NCBI GenBank assembly: GCA_913055875.1
Contig: CAJXJY010000006.1
Coordinates: forward strand, 1 to 64,000
DNA from: an uncultured Altererythrobacter sp.
GTDB lineage: Bacteria > Pseudomonadota > Alphaproteobacteria > Sphingomonadales > Sphingomonadaceae
Reading direction: 5' to 3'
DNA length: 64,000 bases
The notes beneath the pieces were generated by a model, which worked only from the letters and a program-made list of their open reading frames with translations, was not told the DNA's origin and did not search any database. This document shows positions 60,989 through 64,000 of the stretch, in pieces (the first letter of the stretch is position 1; each line of letters begins with the position of its first letter). A program made the translations under genes and the position numbers.

Positions 60989-61691
60989 CGGCCGTCTCCG
61001 GGCCGGAGTTTCGCCGCGCGGTCGCCTTTTCCTTGTCGATGCGGAACACCAGTTCCTCCCATACACGGTCGATCACGAACACGCCTTCCCGCATATAGCC
61101 GTTGACGACCTGCTCTTCCCCGGTCGGGCCGATCGCGAAGATGCCGGGCAGCGGCTGGTCCTCGTCGAACAGGATGCTGGTGCGCACGCCATCGTCGCTG
61201 ATCGAGGCCGGGCGGACCGAACGGTCGCCTCTCAGCCGATAGCGCCACAATTCGCCGGTCGGTTCGGTCCATTCGCGCGCGACCGTTTGCTGCTGCGGTC
61301 GATACGTTTCATCGAATTCGAACCGCACCAGATAGGCAGCCATCAGTCCGGTCCCGGTGCGAACCCGGAAACGGTAGTCGCGCCGGTCGGTCTGCACCTG
61401 GATCGCGCCGCCGGCATCCTGCGTCTGCGGGATCACCAGCAGGCTGTCGCGCTCGGCCGAAACGCGCACATCGAGTATCCCGCGATTGTCGAGCGAAACG
61501 CGCGAGACCTGCTCGCCGGGTTCGAGCATCACCGTGAGGCCGGTGAGGGGCAGGGTGGTAAGCACCACTTCTTCGTCCGCTGCCCAGCGCGCGGTCTGGA
61601 TGCGCGGATTGTCGATGTCCGGCTGCGGCAGGATTTCCGCAGCCGCGGGAGTGGCGCCGAGCAGGAGGGCGAGAGGCGCGAGATGTTTCAC
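60981..61691 (-). CDS. virB9: Type IV secretion protein VirB9
   Basis: 236 residues starting with GTG 61691 that overlaps the virB8 stop. A signal peptide (KHLAPLALLLGATPAAA) precedes the VirB9/CagX domain: NPRIQTARWAADEEVVLTTL, MLEPGEQVSRVSLD, YRFRVRTGTGLMAAYLVRFE and the C-terminal lobe with RYRLRGDRSVRPASISDDGV and FVIDRVWEELVFRI. It forms the outer-membrane core complex with VirB10 and VirB7. Confidence 0.93.
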   Translation of the reverse strand: MKHLAPLALLLGATPAAAEILPQPDIDNPRIQTARWAADEEVVLTTLPLTGLTVMLEPGEQVSRVSLDNRGILDVRVSAERDSLLVIPQTQDAGGAIQVQTDRRDYRFRVRTGTGLMAAYLVRFEFDETYRPQQQTVAREWTEPTGELWRYRLRGDRSVRPASISDDGVRTSILFDEDQPLPGIFAIGPTGEEQVVNGYMREGVFVIDRVWEELVFRIDKEKATARRNSGPETADG

Positions 61692-62455
61692 CGGCCGGCC
61701 TCGCCCTCTGCGTCGTCCGGTTCGCTGCGGGCCTCTCGCGGCAGGACGACCACCGGGCGTTGCGCTTCGGAAACTTCGGGCAGCGTTTCGGCATCGCGGC
61801 GATAACGCGTGACCTGGAAACCGAGCGGATTGATCAGCCGGTCCTCCTCGGTCATCTCGGCGCCGGAAAACTCGTAGCTGATCACCGCCGCCCAGTATTG
61901 CGGTGGCTGCGGCTGGGCGCCGGGATCGGTGCGGACGGTGGTGAAGCGCACCAGCGAGCTGTTCGCCGAGAGCGACGAGACGCTGCGGACCTCGACCGCG
62001 ATGGTGCCGTTGCGCGGCATATAAGCGAGCGGGCTGGCCGGATTGGAGGATGCCATCTGCGCCTGGTATCGTTGCCGCGCGTCGCCCGCGCTCCACAGCG
62101 ATACCTTGCGATAGTTGCGCTGTACGCTGTCGGCGTCGAAGCTTTCGCGCGCGATCACGTATTGCACCAGGAACGAGCGCGTCAACGCGGCATCGGGCGT
62201 CACCGTCTGCCGTTCGAGCGGGGCGAGCGCCTCGACATGGCCGGTCTGCCGGTCGACCAGCAGCGTGTAGGGTTCGACGGTTTTCAGCGGTAGCAGGATC
62301 ACCAGCGCGATCGCCAGCAGCAGCGCGATCGCGGCGGCCACCGCCGCCACGATCCATGCGATGCGGCGCGAGCGCTCGAGATCCTCGGTCACGCTCGCCG
62401 CCCAGCTGTCGGCGATCTCGAGATCGTCCTCGTCGAATTCCCCGCGCGCGTTCAC
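61688..62455 (-). CDS. virB8: Type IV secretion protein VirB8
   Basis: 255 residues. A cytosolic stub, one membrane helix (IAWIVAAVAAAIALLLAIAL, near 32-51) and a periplasmic NTF2-like domain: VEPYTLLVDRQTGHVEAL, LTRSFLVQYVIARESFDADS, NYRKVSLWSAGDARQRYQAQM and YWAAVISYEFSGAEMTEEDR. It is the inner-membrane assembly factor of the channel. It overlaps virB6 and virB9 by 4 bases each. Confidence 0.93.
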   Translation of the reverse strand: MNARGEFDEDDLEIADSWAASVTEDLERSRRIAWIVAAVAAAIALLLAIALVILLPLKTVEPYTLLVDRQTGHVEALAPLERQTVTPDAALTRSFLVQYVIARESFDADSVQRNYRKVSLWSAGDARQRYQAQMASSNPASPLAYMPRNGTIAVEVRSVSSLSANSSLVRFTTVRTDPGAQPQPPQYWAAVISYEFSGAEMTEEDRLINPLGFQVTRYRRDAETLPEVSEAQRPVVVLPREARSEPDDAEGEAGR

Positions 62456-63654
62456 GAACCGCCCTCCCTGCGTTTGGCCGCCATCGAGCTACGCATCGCG
62501 GTGCGGCGGTAGGACGATCCGAGCCGTTCCGACGGCCCGGCGGCCGACTGTCCCGTCGGCGAAGCGGGCGCGCTCGCCGAACGCGATCCGCCGCTGAGCG
62601 TGCGATAGCTGATCCGTTCGCCGGTCAGCGGGCCCTGTCGTTCGATCAGGCGCTCGACGCTATCGGCGGTACGCTGTGCGCGGCTTTCGACCAGCCGCGG
62701 CTGCTGCGCGGGAACGGACACCTCGCGCTCGCCGTGCGCGCGCGGCCATTCGACGTGCGGCAGGCTGAAATTCGTCCAGCCGCGCATGAACGCGACTCTC
62801 GCGAGCAGCCAGATCGTGCCCACCTGGATAAGCGCGAAAGCGAGCGTCATCGCGAACAGTTCGATCGGCCCCGACGGCGTGCCGTAGCCGAGCGCGCGCA
62901 CGCGCATCGCATCGGCCAGCCACGGTTCGAGCATCGCCAGTTCGACCGCCAGCACGACGCTGATGCCGATGCTGCCGATCATGGTCAGCACCAGCCCGCG
63001 CAGCCAGCCCGCGAACAGCCCGCGCGTCGCCTCGAACAGCAACAGGCCGGCGGCGAGCGGCGCCAGCGCCAGCAGCAGCCCGGCCAGCAACCGCAGCAGG
63101 CCGAAGGTGCCGATCGTGCCCGCGAGCCAGATCAGCCGCGACCAGCCGAGCGCCGAATCGTCCTGCAGCGCGGTTCCGGAAAAGAGCGAGCCGGGGCCTT
63201 CGTCGATCAGCGCGTTGGAATTGCGCCCCATTCCGGCCTCGGTCAGGCGGACCATCGCCGTGTCGGTGCGCTGCAAACGCTCGACGAACGGCGTTCCCGC
63301 CCTGACCACGCCCGATCCGGCGACGCTCCCGGCGATCTCGGCGGGGCCGGCGACGACGACATCGTGCACCACGGTGCGGAAGGCGGGCCAGGAAAAGGCG
63401 AGCGTCAGCACGATCCCGATCTTGAGCGCATCGTAGACCAGGTCGCGCGCCTGCGGCCCGGGGCCGAACAGGAAGCGCAGCCCGATCAGCGCGATGAACA
63501 GCGTCAGCAGCCCCATCATCACCGTCGCCGCGACCGATCCGGGCTGCGACAGCGACTGGTAGCCGAACGTGCCGAGCGTTTGCGCCTGGCAATCGATATG
63601 CTCGAGCGTTCGCGTCAGGAAGCGGTCGCCGGTGATGATCGTCGGGCACGCCAT
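62452..63654 (-). CDS. virB6: Type IV secretion protein VirB6 (TrbL/VirB6 family)
   Basis: 400 residues, polytopic. Several membrane helices (VAATVMMGLLTLFIALIGLR, LLRLLAGLLLALAPLAAGLL, LVLTMIGSIGISVVLAVEL and others) and a conserved central Trp (GWSRLIWLAGTIG), the general layout of VirB6. The last 80 residues are Arg/Ser-rich and probably cytosolic. It forms part of the inner-membrane channel. The start is 3 bases after the virB4 stop. Confidence 0.88.
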   Translation of the reverse strand: MACPTIITGDRFLTRTLEHIDCQAQTLGTFGYQSLSQPGSVAATVMMGLLTLFIALIGLRFLFGPGPQARDLVYDALKIGIVLTLAFSWPAFRTVVHDVVVAGPAEIAGSVAGSGVVRAGTPFVERLQRTDTAMVRLTEAGMGRNSNALIDEGPGSLFSGTALQDDSALGWSRLIWLAGTIGTFGLLRLLAGLLLALAPLAAGLLLFEATRGLFAGWLRGLVLTMIGSIGISVVLAVELAMLEPWLADAMRVRALGYGTPSGPIELFAMTLAFALIQVGTIWLLARVAFMRGWTNFSLPHVEWPRAHGEREVSVPAQQPRLVESRAQRTADSVERLIERQGPLTGERISYRTLSGGSRSASAPASPTGQSAAGPSERLGSSYRRTAMRSSMAAKRREGGS

Positions 63655-63657
63655 CGC

Positions 63658-64000
63658 TCAGGCCGCCTCGCCGAGCAGGGCAGGGATCCAGCGCTTCGGG
63701 TCGTCGCCCTTTTCCTGCACGATGCGGTCGAACAGCCGGACGGTGCTCTCGCGCCCCGAGAGGATGGTGAGCAGGTCGTTCTCGCCGGTCAGGTCGAGCC
63801 GCGCGACGACGCTTTCCTTGCCGTGGCGGATCAGGAAGCAGTGCGAGCTGTCGGGCAGAGTGCGCACGAGGTCGAATTCGTGGCGGCTGAGCCCGAAGCC
63901 GTTGATGTAGTCCTCCGCGCGCGCCTTGGGGTTGATCATGAAGATCTGCGTCGCGGCCTGCTCGATGATCGCGCTGGCGATGCGGCTTTCGAGCGCGTCC
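63658..64000 (-). CDS. virB4: C-terminal end of the type IV secretion ATPase VirB4, cut by the window edge
   Basis: The frame is open through base 64000, so only the last 113 or so residues are visible: AIIEQAATQIFMINPKARAE, YINGFGLSRHEFDLVRTLP, CFLIRHGKESVVARLDL and STVRLFDRIVQEKGDDPKRW. This matches the VirB4/TrbE C-terminus beyond the Walker B motif. VirB4 is the ATPase that energises channel and pilus assembly. It is the first visible gene of the operon. Confidence 0.85.
   Translation of the reverse strand, partial: DALESRIASAIIEQAATQIFMINPKARAEDYINGFGLSRHEFDLVRTLPDSSHCFLIRHGKESVVARLDLTGENDLLTILSGRESTVRLFDRIVQEKGDDPKRWIPALLGEAA

Noticed and set aside
58603-64000. Integrative conjugative element
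   Set aside because: Only channel genes are seen; no relaxase, coupling protein, integrase or attachment repeats in the window.

Overview
The window reads as chromosomal DNA of a high-GC alphaproteobacterium, most likely order Sphingomonadales (Erythrobacteraceae or Sphingomonadaceae). Grounds: dense GC-rich genes with many 4-base start/stop overlaps, a fused CysNC, metX-metW back to back with hisC-tyrC, and short palindromes of the CTGAGC-TTGTCGAA type that are common in this order. No genome was searched, so the placement is an inference.

Layout. 1-3.4 kb: the tail of a sugar-degradation region (end of an alpha-L-fucosidase, a truncated GH35-type gene, a cupin lipoprotein, a KDG-type sugar kinase, a flavin reductase/winged-helix fusion). 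3.5-9.9 kb: aldehyde dehydrogenase, then sulfate activation (cysD, cysNC, cysQ) facing a LuxR-type regulator across a perfect 18-bp palindrome. 9.9-24.8 kb: housekeeping genes (thiolase-like, tRNA-Lys, folK, N-carbamoylputrescine amidase, SIMPL protein, exported methyltransferase, msrA, RsmB-like, SdhAF4-like, P450, hemH, molybdopterin oxidoreductase, mrp, hflK, hflC). 24.9-33.3 kb: Do-type protease, PBP1A, msrB, GST, a second aldehyde dehydrogenase and an FG-GAP-like protein. 33.4-37.8 kb: a formaldehyde-detoxification set (TetR, adhC, VOC, CPBP protease, tRNA editing protein, fghA). 38.1-46.4 kb: metW-metX, hisC-tyrC, plsC, a YdcF protein, ftsX-ftsE and a zinc-ribbon protein.

46.6-58.6 kb is the most interesting part. 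Just after tRNA-Leu(GAG) come an ECF sigma factor overlapping a membrane Ser/Thr kinase, then a DUF3667-like membrane protein, then a compact run: atypical kinase, PP2C phosphatase, PrsW-type membrane protease, TerY-like vWA protein, an exported lipoprotein, a membrane-anchored partner and a membrane rhodanese. The kinase-phosphatase-vWA core matches the predicted TerY-P triad. The other members appear tied to it by shared modules: an FHA-like tail in both kinase and protease, a Cys-rich exported domain in both exported proteins, and a helical N-terminal domain in both the anchored protein and the rhodanese. I read this as one envelope-spanning phospho-signalling complex; it is the best candidate for an undescribed system.

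58.6-64 kb, on the opposite strand, is a type IV secretion operon (virB4, B6, B8, B9, B10, B11, then a VirB2-like gene). Several families of inverted-repeat elements sit at gene ends throughout, and in several places they supply the start or stop region of a gene.
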